This document shows positions 13,801 through 27,204 of a DNA stretch of 64,000 nucleotides, one piece after another. Location: assembly GCA_914767715.1 (NCBI GenBank), contig OU612073.1, positions 3,224,001 through 3,288,000 on the forward strand, written 5' to 3'. Numbering within the stretch: the first letter of the stretch is position 1; every line of letters starts with the position of its first letter. The DNA comes from Membranipora membranacea. Its lineage: Eukaryota > Bryozoa > Gymnolaemata > Cheilostomatida > Membraniporidae. Made by a program: the position numbers and the translations under genes. The notes below the pieces were generated by a model. It did not search any database. It saw only the letters and a program-made list of their open reading frames with translations, and was not told the origin of the DNA.

Positions 13801-14309
13801 CGGAGACTGAAAACTTTGCCTTTGTTTAGCCTTATTTTATGGCACGATAGACACAAAAGCTCTTCAAGTGCATAACAAAGAAGTTGACAATGTTTGGTTT
13901 CAAGCACTTGTGTCCCTAGAGTGTGGTCAGCCAAAAAAGGTTAAGTAGCTATTTTCTTTGTGTACTTTGGGCAGAGGAATGGAAAACAAAGCATCCACAG
14001 ATCATGATAAAGCAAGTTTAGCTGTCTCCAGGAATAGCCTGAGATGAGAGATTGAGAGGTGACCTGGGCTAGTATTTATAGATAGGTAATCCTGATTGCC
14101 TCGTTTATCTATCTATAGTTTTGTGTATAGAAAGTGTCAAACAGTGAAGGAAACAACAACAGTATTCTGGGAATGACCTTGCATAGCATCACGTTGCTGA
14201 ACAGACCAGTTGCCTCAATCCATCGATGGCAGGCCACGGCTATGAATCAGAGGACAAAGTCATGTCTAAGATTCATCTGCCACTAGACTAGAACGCGTAG
14301 TAGCCAGCA
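10856..14309. other. Gene-free stretch between SPSB 3' end and SON start
   Basis: I see no exon I can support. It should hold the SPSB 3' untranslated region. One AATAAA on the minus strand at 13276-13281 is a possible poly(A) signal, but others exist. The longest frame (12817-13122, minus, 101 codons) matches nothing I know. A hairpin made of TTTATAGATAG and CTATCTATAG lies near 14077-14117. Confidence 0.5.
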
Positions 14310-16055
14310 TCACCGATAGAGAAGATAGCTTTTGAGCGATGTGGGGATTGGAAGCTCTGTGACCTGCTGTAGGTTTTCTTTTCCCATCTGTCTTCTGATA
14401 TTACGCCTGCATATATCCATCAATGGCAGTGGTTCAGCTGTAACAAAGAGAAATATAACGTAAACACTTTGGTCTATCACTATAATACCTCCCAATCAAC
14501 AAGAACTTGGATCAATAATATGAATGCCAGCTATTGAATTGATTTTAACAAGGCTACTCATTTGAACAAAGAAGGCTTGTTATAAACGTGTGATGTGAGT
14601 CACCACATAAGAACATAGTCACCAAGGTTGAATTTCAACGGAAGTGTGGCTGATGTGTAAATGACAAAGGATGACAAAGACTGTCTCAATATATGATACA
14701 GTGCCAGAGTAATAATTAATGGGATCAGGCTATGAATCAAGTAGACAAAGCAAATATTATCTTGAAGGAAATGATCATTATTTCCTAACTGAGATGGTCT
14801 GGGTAATAGAATAAAATTAAAGTGCACTTACGTTCTAAGCCACCAATGTATTTTAGTCCAACTTCACAATGTCCCCACACTGCGCTGACCATGGGGAACA
14901 GTTTTCCTTTGCCTTTTAATCCACCAAAAGCTACTCCAAGATATTGTCCGTCGACCATGTACGAAAGTGTTCCTTCATCCATATCAAGCACCATCAGAAA
15001 TGAGTCTGGGACGTTGAAATTCTCATTCTGGTCTCGAGTAGTAGGATAGGACTGAGCATTGTTTCCGCTTTGTGCTTTATTGTCATGAAAGATTTTCATT
15101 CTACCGATATCCCATCCCCATGATTGTTTGCTATTGCCGACTAAACTCATGTACCCTGCACAGTGAAGCATACATTGTCCATCACCTACTCCGACAACTG
15201 CGTGTGTGCCTCTTTGTTGTTTATTCCATGTTACTTCCCAAACGTGAAGCCCGCGCTCATATCCCTGTCTACCACGAATACAGTCTGTACTTTGGGCAAC
15301 TGGGTGCCTGTGCAGTGTGAATGGATCATCTGGTTTGACATATATATTCAACGATCTATCGGCTGGATTCCATGTGTGTTTTTCGGCAACTTCTTTACTG
15401 ACTGGTGGTTGCTCTAGTATAGTGTCTAGACGGAGAGGTTTTTGATAGTCAGGTTGTGGTAGTTTTTGGGAATGTTTGCTGTCAGCAGTGTTAGTTCTGA
15501 GTATTGTCATAGCTGATCTGTGAGTTTGGTGTGTGAAATCACGTGGAGTATTAGACAACGTCTGGATGCCTCCAGAAACTTTATTGCCCATCCTCATTTG
15601 CCCGTGGTTTCTGTGCGATGCCCTACGAGGCACAGGGTATGCACAAGCTCCTGTACTTATGTTGCCAATTGTAAGGCTGTATGTAGAACTACTTTCAAAT
15701 AATGCGTTGCCTGAATCGGTAGTAGCAGCGTTGTTGGGTGTATCTATCTCAAGACGTCGTCTCTTTGTTTGATGGGCCAGTGTTTCTGCTAGTCGCTGTT
15801 TAGCTCTGAAATATAGATTGAATTGTTAATTAGAGATAATCATCTTTCACGGAGAAAAATGCAGAGGTATGTTGTTAATTAAGGAGCTGAAAATGACTTA
15901 TCTGAAATCACGGCTGATTGCTCTTTTGATAGACTCTTACCAGAAAACCCGAGAAAACCAATGGTTACCATCAGACAAGCATCAGACAAGCAACACCCAA
16001 GAGCTTACCGAGATTTGCGCCTGAGCCTCTGCTCAGTGTTCTGAAACGCAGCCAT
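14310..16055 (-). CDS. SPSB1: SPRY domain / SOCS box protein (SPSB1/4, GUSTAVUS type) with extended N-terminus
   Basis: This is a substrate adaptor for Cullin5-Elongin B/C ubiquitin ligases. Its SPRY domain binds short target motifs and its SOCS box binds Elongin. Exons: 16009-16055, 14832-15805 and 14310-14437, giving 382 residues. Residues from about 140 onward follow SPSB1 closely: [65 protein letters not shown] and VSAVWGHCE. The last exon gives the SOCS box, [11 protein letters not shown] to [13 protein letters not shown]. The usual family start, MGNKVSGGI, is an internal Met at 15591 with a strong context. The frame stays open upstream of it and joins cleanly to an exon starting at 16055, adding about 88 residues rich in Arg/Lys. 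Start choice is therefore open: 16055 (long form) or 15591 (short, family-typical form). The paralogue number (1 or 4) is not certain. Confidence 0.92.
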
Positions 16056-19000
16056 TAGTAAGCAACTTGAATCAACCACACAACCCAGAGTTTAAGATAG
16101 TTATATGGGGGTGTTGATGTAGACCAAACGAAACAGTAAACATCTACCCATGAACAATAATTGCCATTTTCATCATGTAAGAGCTGGCAGTCAACATTAA
16201 TGATAATTTCCTCTGATGATTGTTTAAAGCAAAGGGGAGGCGACATTTGGATCAACATAAAGCGGAGCTGAATGGATGAATTATGGCTTCAAACTTTATA
16301 TAGCAATGATTCAGACGTATATCTCAACATCCTGCTATGTAAACGTCATATTGTGCGTAAAGCGATAAACACTGCCAATGTTTACTCATTGTATACAAAA
16401 CAACTCATGTTTTCAACTGAAGGATTATTCATGCCACTGCTGACAGCACCGGAACTTTTCAACACAAAGAGGGAAGGAAAGCACAAAGTGCGATTATAGA
16501 TGAATAGCTAAGCAACTGAACCATGGACCTATTCAAACTGAACAATAAAATCTTTTTCACCCCAATTTTTATCGCCCATACTCAACGGGACTATAATCAA
16601 CAGCCCTTATACAATGTGAAGCCCTAATAATGCTTGTTAGTACATAATACCCAAGCTTGGTTCAGCTGGGGCCCTAAATGTTAACAGATGATTTGATGAT
16701 TATTGACCGCAGACAGCTGTTCCCCCATGAAGCAGAGAAACGATAGCCAGCTTTATAATGAAATTGGCCCCAATTACAGGTTTATGTTATAAATGCTTTC
16801 AACTAACAAAGAGTATGCCAACAACAGACATCGGTTTGAATGAGTAACAAAGAATGCTAACGTTTATGAAAGCCAACGCTCAGCTTCTAATAATTTGAAT
16901 GCGATTCTCTATGGTTTTGTTCAGGGTGAGCATGGCCAACAAGGAAAAAAAATTCAGCACACCTGTCAAATCAAGGCAGTTTAGATCTTGGTTCTAATCT
17001 TGAATCAGATTAAGATTTTGACCAGAACGACTGGTCGCCTGAGAACATACTACTCCAAACAAGACCTTTACAATATAGGATTTTTCCCACATCACAAACT
17101 TGACATTAAATTTTGAATAGCTAGGACCAAAAAGATACTTTGCTTTTAACTGAGCGTTATCGTGTTAACTAGTACAACAAGTCTGAACAAGATATCTTGA
17201 ATGTTAAATCCTTACCGATTGACATAGAGCTAAACAGTTAATAATCCAAGAGTATAAGAATAAAATATCCAAGTGCTTTATATATCCGAGTTAAGATGGA
17301 ATTAAAGAGAAAAGTAATCCTGAGATCGGTGACTAGCTACTTCGTCAACAGACAGCTGATTATTGAATGCCTGTTCACCCAAGCTTCAAACTTATATTAT
17401 AGATCGCAGTTCTTTGTCCAAACACAAGCACATGTTGACCTATAAAGGTTGACCGCATTTGCCTTAGCACCAGCCAATCAGAAGCCTCATAACAAGTGTT
17501 GCTCGCAGTTGACTTCCAGCTCAACCAATCAGGGCGGAGGTAATATGGGAATTAAGGACAAACAATAACACAGAGCAGTACACAAAGGAGAAGGGAATGA
17601 CCCTACAATCTACAAGTATACCATTGCTATCAACTCCCTATCACAGTATCCCAATAAACAAAACATTTTTGTTGACCCGTCAACAACCTGAATGTTTCAC
17701 TTATCGCTTGTTGTTATTTAGATGTAATAATGTTAAGGATAATAAAATAATGTGACCTATCGGCATGGCCTTATTAATCATTCCTTCAATTAGTAAACCT
17801 TGTGTGACCTACAAAACACTCCATAAACTTCAAATGACTAAAAAACAAAAATAGCACCTTTCTTAACCTTGTGTCTCTGAGAATAATCAACGCACTGAGG
17901 GTGACAAAGTTCAGGACAGCATTTCAAATCACAGTGCACATAAACTTTTGCCAAAATAAATCTACTCGATAACAAGTATTATCAAGAAAGGGCAGAGTTA
18001 TAACGAGAGAGGGCGAAGAAAGAAGATAGTGATTGACTATTCAAGAGGGGTACAGACAAAGATGATCAAAGTTTCATCTGAGTACAAAGACTCTCTGAGA
18101 TGCAAGAGCATAACAAGCATCGATTTATGTAAATAAGTTTTTATGGATTGGAAGTGGAAAGATGGTTTTCGGGCTTGAACTCTTATGATGAGACTCTCCT
18201 TGATTGTTTCCAATCTAATGGCACCGCTGGGAATTGAAGACTTCCCAGCATGCAAATTATTTCCACTTGATAGGTAACAATCATCTCTTTTGTTGTTCCA
18301 ACATGCTAGACAAGTTGGCAAACATTTTATGAAGCAGTCTCCTTACCACAATTTGATATGGCAAGTTAGGACCAGATTATAGATATATACCTGTAATTAA
18401 GTTTGACTTTGCAGGGGGCAGGTATGGTTAGCACATCGTCAGACGTGTTTAGGTGGTTCCTTGCCAGCAGAATAGAAGATTTTTGAGATTATATTGGTGA
18501 CATATGGGTGTCAGATCCTATTCGCTTGATGATTAGGATCATGTACCATGCAATCTCATTTAATCCTCAAGTGATGCACATAGTGTCCATAAAGAACCAT
18601 TCCAAGAAACTTATTCATTTATAAATGGCGATAAAAGTATCTTGAATCCTGTTTCACGGTAACTAGCAGATTTGACTTAGATTTTAATCCATAAATGAAA
18701 TGTGAGAAAATTACAGACAATGTTAGAATAGGTCCTTGTGGTTTTTAAATACTCAATTATTGCCATAATATACCCTGGGCGACAGGCCATAGACAATTAA
18801 TGGTTTTACCTTCCTATGGTGTACCAAGAGCAGATAGCTGGATTGAACGCAAGCTTCATGGATTGCTGTTATCCTTGGTGCCAAATATGGACCCCGAACC
18901 ACAGGGAGATTAGTGAGTGCTAGCTCTAAGATGGCCACTTTTCTGAGGTCACTTCGATGATATTGCTCAGGCAAACAATTTGGGATGCCTCCAAAATGAT

Positions 19001-22000
19001 ACTGCTAAACATTGATCTTTAGATAATGTAGATACTACTATTGGGAACTTTTGGCTTTAACGCGTGGCAACGAGTGTATGATACCTCTAAACACTTGGCA
19101 CGCTAGGTTTGAACTTGAACTTCTTGGTGTTTTGTAATAAAAACTAGTAACAAAACATGTTTTGAAGTTCGCTTGATATGTTTTGATTGCAAGTAAGTGT
19201 ATCAGGTCAGATAGTGATTATGTTGAGAGATATATACTGGTACTGGTTAAGATCAACAATCATAAACCAGCTGGATTAGGCTGTGGTTGTTTTTGCTTCC
19301 ACATTTCATGATTAAAGCACATCTGAGTACACAACCACTATTCAACAGCCCTATTGTCGAGGACAAACCCAAGAACAAAGGGATACCCCTGTCCCTGAGA
19401 TAAAAATATCAAGAGGGTGATTGATCAACACTTTGCCTCAAGGAGAGCTTTTTATTTCATTGACAAATCAAGTTTGCTAAGAAAGCCTTCATTACAGCTC
19501 GCCCACTTTTTTACAAAACTTCAAACAACGAAACAAAGAAAATTGAATAAAGCAAGCCATCTGGCGTGACAACATCTTGAGCCACAATGAAAATTAATAA
19601 TGCAGAGTGCAAATGAGGCAAGCTGTAATGTAAGCTTCCTTCATTTCAAACATGCCAAGCCAGCAACGCACTACTAGGTACGGAACCAAGAAGCAAAAAC
19701 AGCTGATTTCACAATGTGATTGCGTCATTGTGTACGACAAGGAAAACAAATTGTTGTCAGGGCTTACTCAAAATTATTTGGCTATTCATTTGCATGGAGT
19801 GGGACACATGACTGACAGAAATTCAAAGGTTCGCTCAATGAAATGATTGCGCACTCACGAACAGGAAAGCGAGCAGGCGTACGCTAGGCTGATGCCAGTT
19901 GTATCATTACTTAATTTACACTGTAATGCTGACGTGAATAGAAAACTTTCACTTCGTTTACCATCATGGTAACAATCGCTTACATCATAACACTACACCA
20001 CCTCCATCTAGCTAGCGCTAGGCACTGAACTCAGTCCTTCAGGCTCAACAACCCCAACAACAGGAAAGATTGAATTGAAACACATTTCACACTAAGCTTG
20101 TTGAATTTCAGGACAGGTAATTTTGAAAGCAGTTTGAGAGACTAAAAGCCAGCAGATCGTTATAATCCACCAATTAGTAGTCTAGAACCTACACCACACT
20201 GATGGCACCTCTATGATTGATGACTGAGTTTCTGACTAGCCCTATTCATTAGCACCCTATGAAATTAACATGATGGTCTCTTGGGTGAATCAAAGGCTGA
20301 AATCACCTTCGACCTCCATCACCTGCCAATAAAGAGCGCCACCGACCTCAACAGAACACTCATAGGGCCTTTAATAACAGCTATATATGCTCCATGTGAT
20401 TCAGGTCTGAGATAAGACCTTAATGACATTCATTATAGCCTGGCACCTACTTTCTACATAATATTTACCCTGCCTCCAAACCAAAGTCGACTGCAACTGA
20501 GCTAATAGCATGACAGTCATAATAAAGGTGCCTGGATGTATGGGATCCGAAATTATAACTCCCATCACAGCTGAGCAAGGATGAAAGAGCAAACCTAAGT
20601 GAAAAATCACAAGATACAGAAGTCAAATTGTAGAACAGTAAATCAATTCAAAGAAGGAACTTGTCCAAGGCTGGCCCAACATGCTGATCACGTCCCCATG
20701 ACTTGAAAACACCGAATTTCTAAAAAGCCGACAAGCTCCTTTTTACATGTCCATCTATACAAAGGAAATCGTATACATACACAAGGTATACATTAGTATG
20801 GGAATGCATCATGGATGGATGAGAAACTGCTGACAGCTCAATTTATTATTTCTCAAAAGTTGACAAAGATAAAAAAGCATTGAAAGTCCCAAGAGAGTCA
20901 CAAAGGATTAAACACAATCGTGTCTTTGTTGTCAATATTTTATCAGTCTAGCTGTAGTTTTTTTCCAGTATGATGAGAAGTGAAATCATTTTGAAACACT
21001 TAACGCAGAGACACTTTTTTGTTTTCTTGTGGTTTTAGGATTGATTATTTGGCATAAAAGATATCATTACTGATGCATGACTCCAACAATACATATGTGT
21101 ATATGTAACCTGATTCCGGCACCAATTTTATAGCCTTTGTCTTAGTGAGGGTAGATAAAACAGATATCTAACTCAATTATGACAAGCGGAACGCTTTCCG
21201 AATCGCCGACAAAATTAACAACAGGTATCAACGGCTTTCATCAGTCCGCTTTTGGCTTAGATACAGGGCAAGTAAATCAACATGGAATAGTGCAAACATA
21301 CCATACAATGATGAGATTATGATTCAGGTGGAGGTAAATAGCGATAGCCAAGACAATTGTGAGAAGGTGAAGTGATAAAGAGGCTAATCTACTGTAATCT
21401 TAGCTGATCAGCTGGGGGAATAAAGGAGAGCTGCCCTGTCTCCCAGATGATAACAATGTTTAAATTGCATTAACATAACAGGAAACAAAGGACTTTCCTT
21501 TGTCATCTAAATCGCTATCTCATCAATCACTACCTAATCACCTTCCTTTCCTCAAAAGCAGACACAAGGGTGACACAAACTGCACACATGAGGCATGATC
21601 AAACCGCCTGACACCATTAATAGACAATCAAATAGGTGTAATCTTATTGCTGTATATAATTACAGGCCAATAATATGCTACACCACCAAATTGCCAACTC
21701 AGCTTTCTACCGGAGACAGCTGTGAAATGAAACCAGTTTTCTAGGTGTGTCCATGGAGGGTGTTTAAATGAAGAGTAGGAGGAGGGATAGGACACCGAGA
21801 GTAGGCTGGCTAGGCAACTCACACACACGTGTTACAACTAGTTACAACACACATGTGGGCGATACAAAATACCATCATAACAACATTTAGATGTAACTAA
21901 ATTCATCTCAGAAAAATCATCAGAAACCAATCATAGTTGCAAAATCATTCATTTCGAGAAGAAGAGCAACAGGTAGAATCTATGACACCATCCCAGCGTG

Positions 22001-22146
22001 TCCAACCTCGGTGTCATAAAACATGACACAAAGAGCATTGTAAAGGTGTCTGGTGAAGACCTTCACTTCACAAATCCTTGTGCAGAACTTGATTTCAACA
22101 ACCTCCTAAAATGTGAGACTGCGACTTGAACAAGTCACACATCGCT

Positions 22147-22278
22147 TAGACCAAGTTTGGTATATTTGCCTGCATTCAGAGTTGCTCCTGATCCACTGGC
22201 TATGCTGTAGGACCAGTGACCACATGACCAGTGGAAGGGAGCAACTGGAACGCTGGCAATTAGATTAAAATTGATCTA
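22147..22278. mobile_element. Family A palindromic MITE, copy 4
   Basis: It begins TAGACCAAGTTTGG, runs into GCATTCAGAGTTGCTCC, has a short palindromic centre (GACCAGTGACC and nearby), and ends GGGAGCAACTGGAACGC then AAATTGATCTA. It lies in the gene-free stretch between SPSB and CNK. Confidence 0.7.
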
Positions 22279-25200
22279 CACATCACTCAAAAATTTGATG
22301 GGTCTAACCCAGGGTTGTATCGGTACCCAAGGCATGAGGTAATCAGTTTGACAGCAGGACCATGTCAATCACTTCACAGGTTCTCAGGATGGTCAGGTCA
22401 AATGTAAGATATTCATACAACATGTGGATGAAATCCTGTGGGAAGGTTTTCTACTACTGTTGAGCCAATAAAACGCATAATCGATGCCTGTCACCCAATT
22501 TCTAACATTTCCTTTCTAAAAATTAATTCAATTTTAGCAAATAAAGTTTTCGTATTTCACCTCTGGGTTTTACTATAAGGGTGGTGCCCATGGGGTATGG
22601 AAACTGGTACCATTGTATGGCCTGTATCATGTTGTTAGACGCGTGAAAATGATTATAAGCTCAACAACGTTTTTCACACTCGCAGTATCACGTGAAAATA
22701 TATGGCAAAGAATCAGCAGTTTCAGCAAACTAAATTTCCTCAAAAACAATACCAAGAAGGACACTTGAACTCGATATTTGCTTCATATTGCGAAGTTTCA
22801 AAACAGCAATGCAAACAATAACACTCACAATGCAAATCAGTAGGATGACTTTGAATTTTGTGAAATAGTTGAGAAATTCTGATAGCTTACCAGATAAGTA
22901 TGCAAGGCTACTCCAGCTTAAAATAACAAAACCGCTGGTTGCGGCAACAGCTCAATCAATCAGCAGAGAAGCGCCTCAGTTCCTATTAGTGTTAGGTTAC
23001 TTAGAAGTGGACAGCGGAAAGTTGCTCATACATCAAAGTTTGCTGGTGAATCATAGGCAAAAGCTGTAGCCACTACTAGTCTCAGACCAGCACACAATGA
23101 CACACTGGTGCTAAACAGCTTTACCCACAAAACCTGTTACTTATGTCTATGCGCAATCCTATACCTTTGAATTTATGACTCATTTATCGTAGTAACTGTG
23201 AAGGGAACAAAGGAGCACTATGATTTCATTATAGGCTTCCCTAGGCTAAAAATAATTTACACACCGAGCACACTAAATAGCCAGCATTATCCAACAAAGC
23301 AAATCATCAACTGTCTTTGATAGGAAAGCCAATTCACAGTTCACTGATTCATATATAACGGCCAGCATCAACGCAAAACCAAAACACACTTCAGGGGAGT
23401 GTTGCTAACCAAAAAGTCTGATGGCTCAACTCTAAGCAGATGTTATCTTCTTACCGCACCTAGAAACAAGTACTGGCACTGCAATGCCAATCAACTGGTG
23501 ATACATAGACAACCAGGAGTGCCTGAAAATTTAGTATCATTATTTGATAGGTTTTTTTTTTGCTTGCCAACAATATCATATAACAAAACTGTAGCAGCTG
23601 TGTTTAGCTGTCAAACAGTAGGGTGCTTGATTCCTGTGGCACTAAAATGTATTATTAGTAGACAGCAGTCGTAGCGGTGGTTACTGGTGAGGTTGTGCTA
23701 AACCTCCCCTTCCCTGTTGTGCTACCCAATAATGTACAATTTACAAAAAAAACTACATAAATAATGTCAGCACGCACTAGCAGGACTTGGGGAATACAAT
23801 TGCATGGTATCATATCTTAGTAACCATGCAAAATCCTAAGCCAAAGTGCAAGCTTGCGTTTTGCAACTAAGTTGGTGCCTGGACTGAAAACAGCTTCTCA
23901 TCTGTTATAGCTATAATGATTTTATTGCATGCAAGCATGTCTCAGGGGCCTGTGGGTAAAGGTCACATATGGATATAAAGTTCTGTACAACAATCAAACT
24001 TTATGACTCATCGAGGCTCTGAGTGTTGAATCCTTTTACTCATCTATTAATTAGTAATCAAAGTGTCCAAATAACAGTTTATTTACCAACGGAATCATAT
24101 TGACAGTTATCAGTTTGTTTGCTAAAGATCAACTTACAATTACGGTAAACATGGGAGTTAACATATCAGTCTTGTCACTTGTTTCCCACTTGTTTGCATG
24201 ACAAAATGCCAATGATAAAGCGATGATTTAACCATTTGAGGGGGGATGTTTATGTCCAGATGATTATACAAAATAACAAGTATATGAGTAAACCGCTAAC
24301 AACATCGTAAATACAGTTAGAGAGTGAGCCGGCATACTCAGCATGTTTGTTTTAATCTTACAGTTCGATGCGTAAGAGGAAGGAGGAATGAATAGTGAAG
24401 ATATTCTCTAAATTCTGTTTGAGCCAAATATTATGTGGGACTATAGATGTCTGAATCCAAGGAGTTTTTTGGTATGTCATAATACGCAACTTGATAGCAC
24501 TATCTAAAGGTTTCCTTGTTTGTAATCTACTTAAAACTTAAACAATTGTTGGTGGTTTGTTTTAATGCTTGTTTGGGAAGCAATATTCATTTTAATATGT
24601 AGCAGCTGTAGGGCCTCCCAAATCCTTCTAAATCCTCAATCATACATTGGGGAGGTGTTTTATATTTGTATGCCTAGTGCTGTTTTGAGCCTGCCACTGA
24701 TGTCTTTTATCCTGATTCATCATTTCTAAGATTACCATGCAGTATCTCAAGTTGTCATCAACACTAATAGAACTTTGATTGGTCATTGTAAGGGTGTCTC
24801 TCCTACTAATAACTCCCAATACGGAAATAAATGCCATTGTGATGTCATCATCGCAATAGTATGATTGTTATTGATAGCGTTTTTTATGCCAAATATTTAT
24901 CATCTTTTTCAAAAAAATTGCGCAACATCTACGAAATATGGCAATCAACTTATGAATGCAAATCAAGTATTATTGGCACATCACATAATGTCACTACCAC
25001 TAATTTTATGCTAAGGTCATTGTGTCTAATACATTGAGTTCATTGCGTCAGTATTTTTGGCATCCTAGTTCAGCAGAAACATTGACTGTTTACTCAAAGT
25101 CTACAGTAAATAAACGCTGGTTGGGGAAACCCTTCTTGTTCTGAGTTTGCTGACTTTTGACATTATAAGCTTTTGACCATTGAACTTTCAGAGCTAGGAC

Positions 25201-26875
25201 AGCGTCATGCCATACAGTTAGTCCAAAGGTACTTTTAGCATTATGTAAAACATGGATATAGGTTTAGCAACATTTTTGAAACCAATGAACTCCCTCTTGG
25301 GGAAGTAGACTATGAACAGCAGTATCATCAACGAATGAACTCAACAATGACAATAAGATAGTGTTAGAATTGCAAGTTATTTCTATAGATAGATATATAT
25401 ATATAGCCCGAATGGTGGGACAAAACCAAAGAAACCTACCAAGCCTCCTGATGAACTTGATTGTTGAAATGTCAGTAGGATGTGTTCTCTGTCAAACAGC
25501 CAGCAAACTCTCATCAATTTTAATGACCTGGTGGGTTCCTAGGCAGCTCCATAACAACAGGATTTGAAGTTACACAGCCGAGTGAACTGTTTTTATCTTT
25601 GTACATTAATTAAATGCATAGTAGTTGGCTTAATGCCTGATCTAGACACAAATCGAAACAGTACCTTCACACTTTGAACCTTGCAACCATCCAAGAAATC
25701 ACCATCAACAAGTTGAAGTGCTTTGATTAAAAACTAACCAATATTTATTAGTCCTGGCCTTAATCACATCTAATACATCGTCGTATTTGCATTCGCATCT
25801 ATGTGAAAACCTAATTCCAAATTGTAGTGTCTCCTGGATGCAATAATGACAAAGCCTACCAACTACTGCTGGTGAAATGTCTGTGGTATTGCACTTCACT
25901 GTTTCCTTAGATATACTGGTACTAAAGTTAATCAACTGTAATTGATAAAAAGTCAACAATAGACAGCTACACGGACAACAATCCTACTCGATTATCAAAA
26001 TCCAAGAAAAAGAAACCAACCTTTGCAGCGATTTTATAGAACTTTCTCTCCTATCAAAAGAAAAACTTCTTCACTGAGCTGTTGTCTTCAATGGAGTCTG
26101 ATTGTCAAAAGTAAATCACTTCCTGAACCAGAAACTAGACTCGACCAAGAGATAAAAGTCCTAAAACATCAAAATTGTATTTACTGGTACTAACCTTAGA
26201 CTATAGCCATTCATCTCCGATAAAACCTCAGCCAGTACTGTCTGATGCCTGTGATCTAATGAACTAGATGACACCCCTTCTCACATATGGTCGACCGGAT
26301 AATACTCAGGAAATTAGCAATTTGCACTTGACAATACCAACGTGCCGAGCCCTAAACTCAACTCAAAACCTTTCATTTAGTTTTTATCATTATCAATAAA
26401 ATTAATTTGAAATCAATGACAAAACCAGAACTGCACTCTAGCCTAGTGTGGCAAGGTCACAATGAATCAACATGCACTGACTGCCAATGCTTTTAGTGGA
26501 ATCTAAAGAGGCAATTGATTTTTTGTGCTCATATTCTTTTGAAAGCTTGTTATAACTGTTCTAAATTTGACTCCATAGGTCAATACGGAAATGTTTTAGG
26601 TGCATTATTGCTTCCAAAATTAACTTAATAGGGAGGTATTTGAAGTCGATTAAGTGCTCCGACATCACAGTTGCTATGTAAATAATTTAGTGCTGCCATA
26701 TAACGACCAACTGATGAACTGAAAGTCAGCAGTTAACATAAAGGACATCAAACGCCCTGAAACTTAGAACACATTTACAGTACAAAAAGGCTCAATTTAC
26801 AGATACTGGTCTAGGCTCATTGGTCCAGGGCAGTTCACTGGACCTCTTAATTTCTGGTGGCACTGTAGCATTGAA

Positions 26876-27204
26876 GCATAAGGCCACGTGACTTTGATAT
26901 AGCCTGTGATTTTTGTCAGTGGGTGGGGAGGGAGATGAGTGAAAGAGGTAGGGGGGAACCATCAATGTAATCTCATGATCCTTTTTCGATGTGTTTTTTT
27001 TTTCAATTTTGTATGTGTATCTATATATATATCTATGTATATGTATGTCTATGTCTTTATAATATAGATACCCACACAAAACACATCGAAAAAGTATCAT
27101 GAGATTAAATTGATGGTTCCCCCCTATACTCATTCTTCTCTTCTCGCCCACCCCCACCCACTGACAAAAATCACAGGCTATATCAAAGTCACGTGGCCTT
27201 ATGC
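26876..27204. mobile_element. Foldback element with ~125 bp arms and TA-rich centre
   Basis: The sequence from GCATAAGGCCACGTGAC to CTTTTTCGATGTGTTTT (26876-26996) returns inverted at about 27078-27204. The arms are about 90 percent alike by eye. The centre is a TATATATC/TATGTATG-type microsatellite. The 121-codon minus-strand frame here is a product of this repeat and not a gene. Confidence 0.85.

Noticed and set aside
26792-27157. 121-codon minus-strand frame
   Set aside because: It lies over the foldback element and its microsatellite centre (IYRYTYKI-type peptide), so the open frame is a repeat effect.
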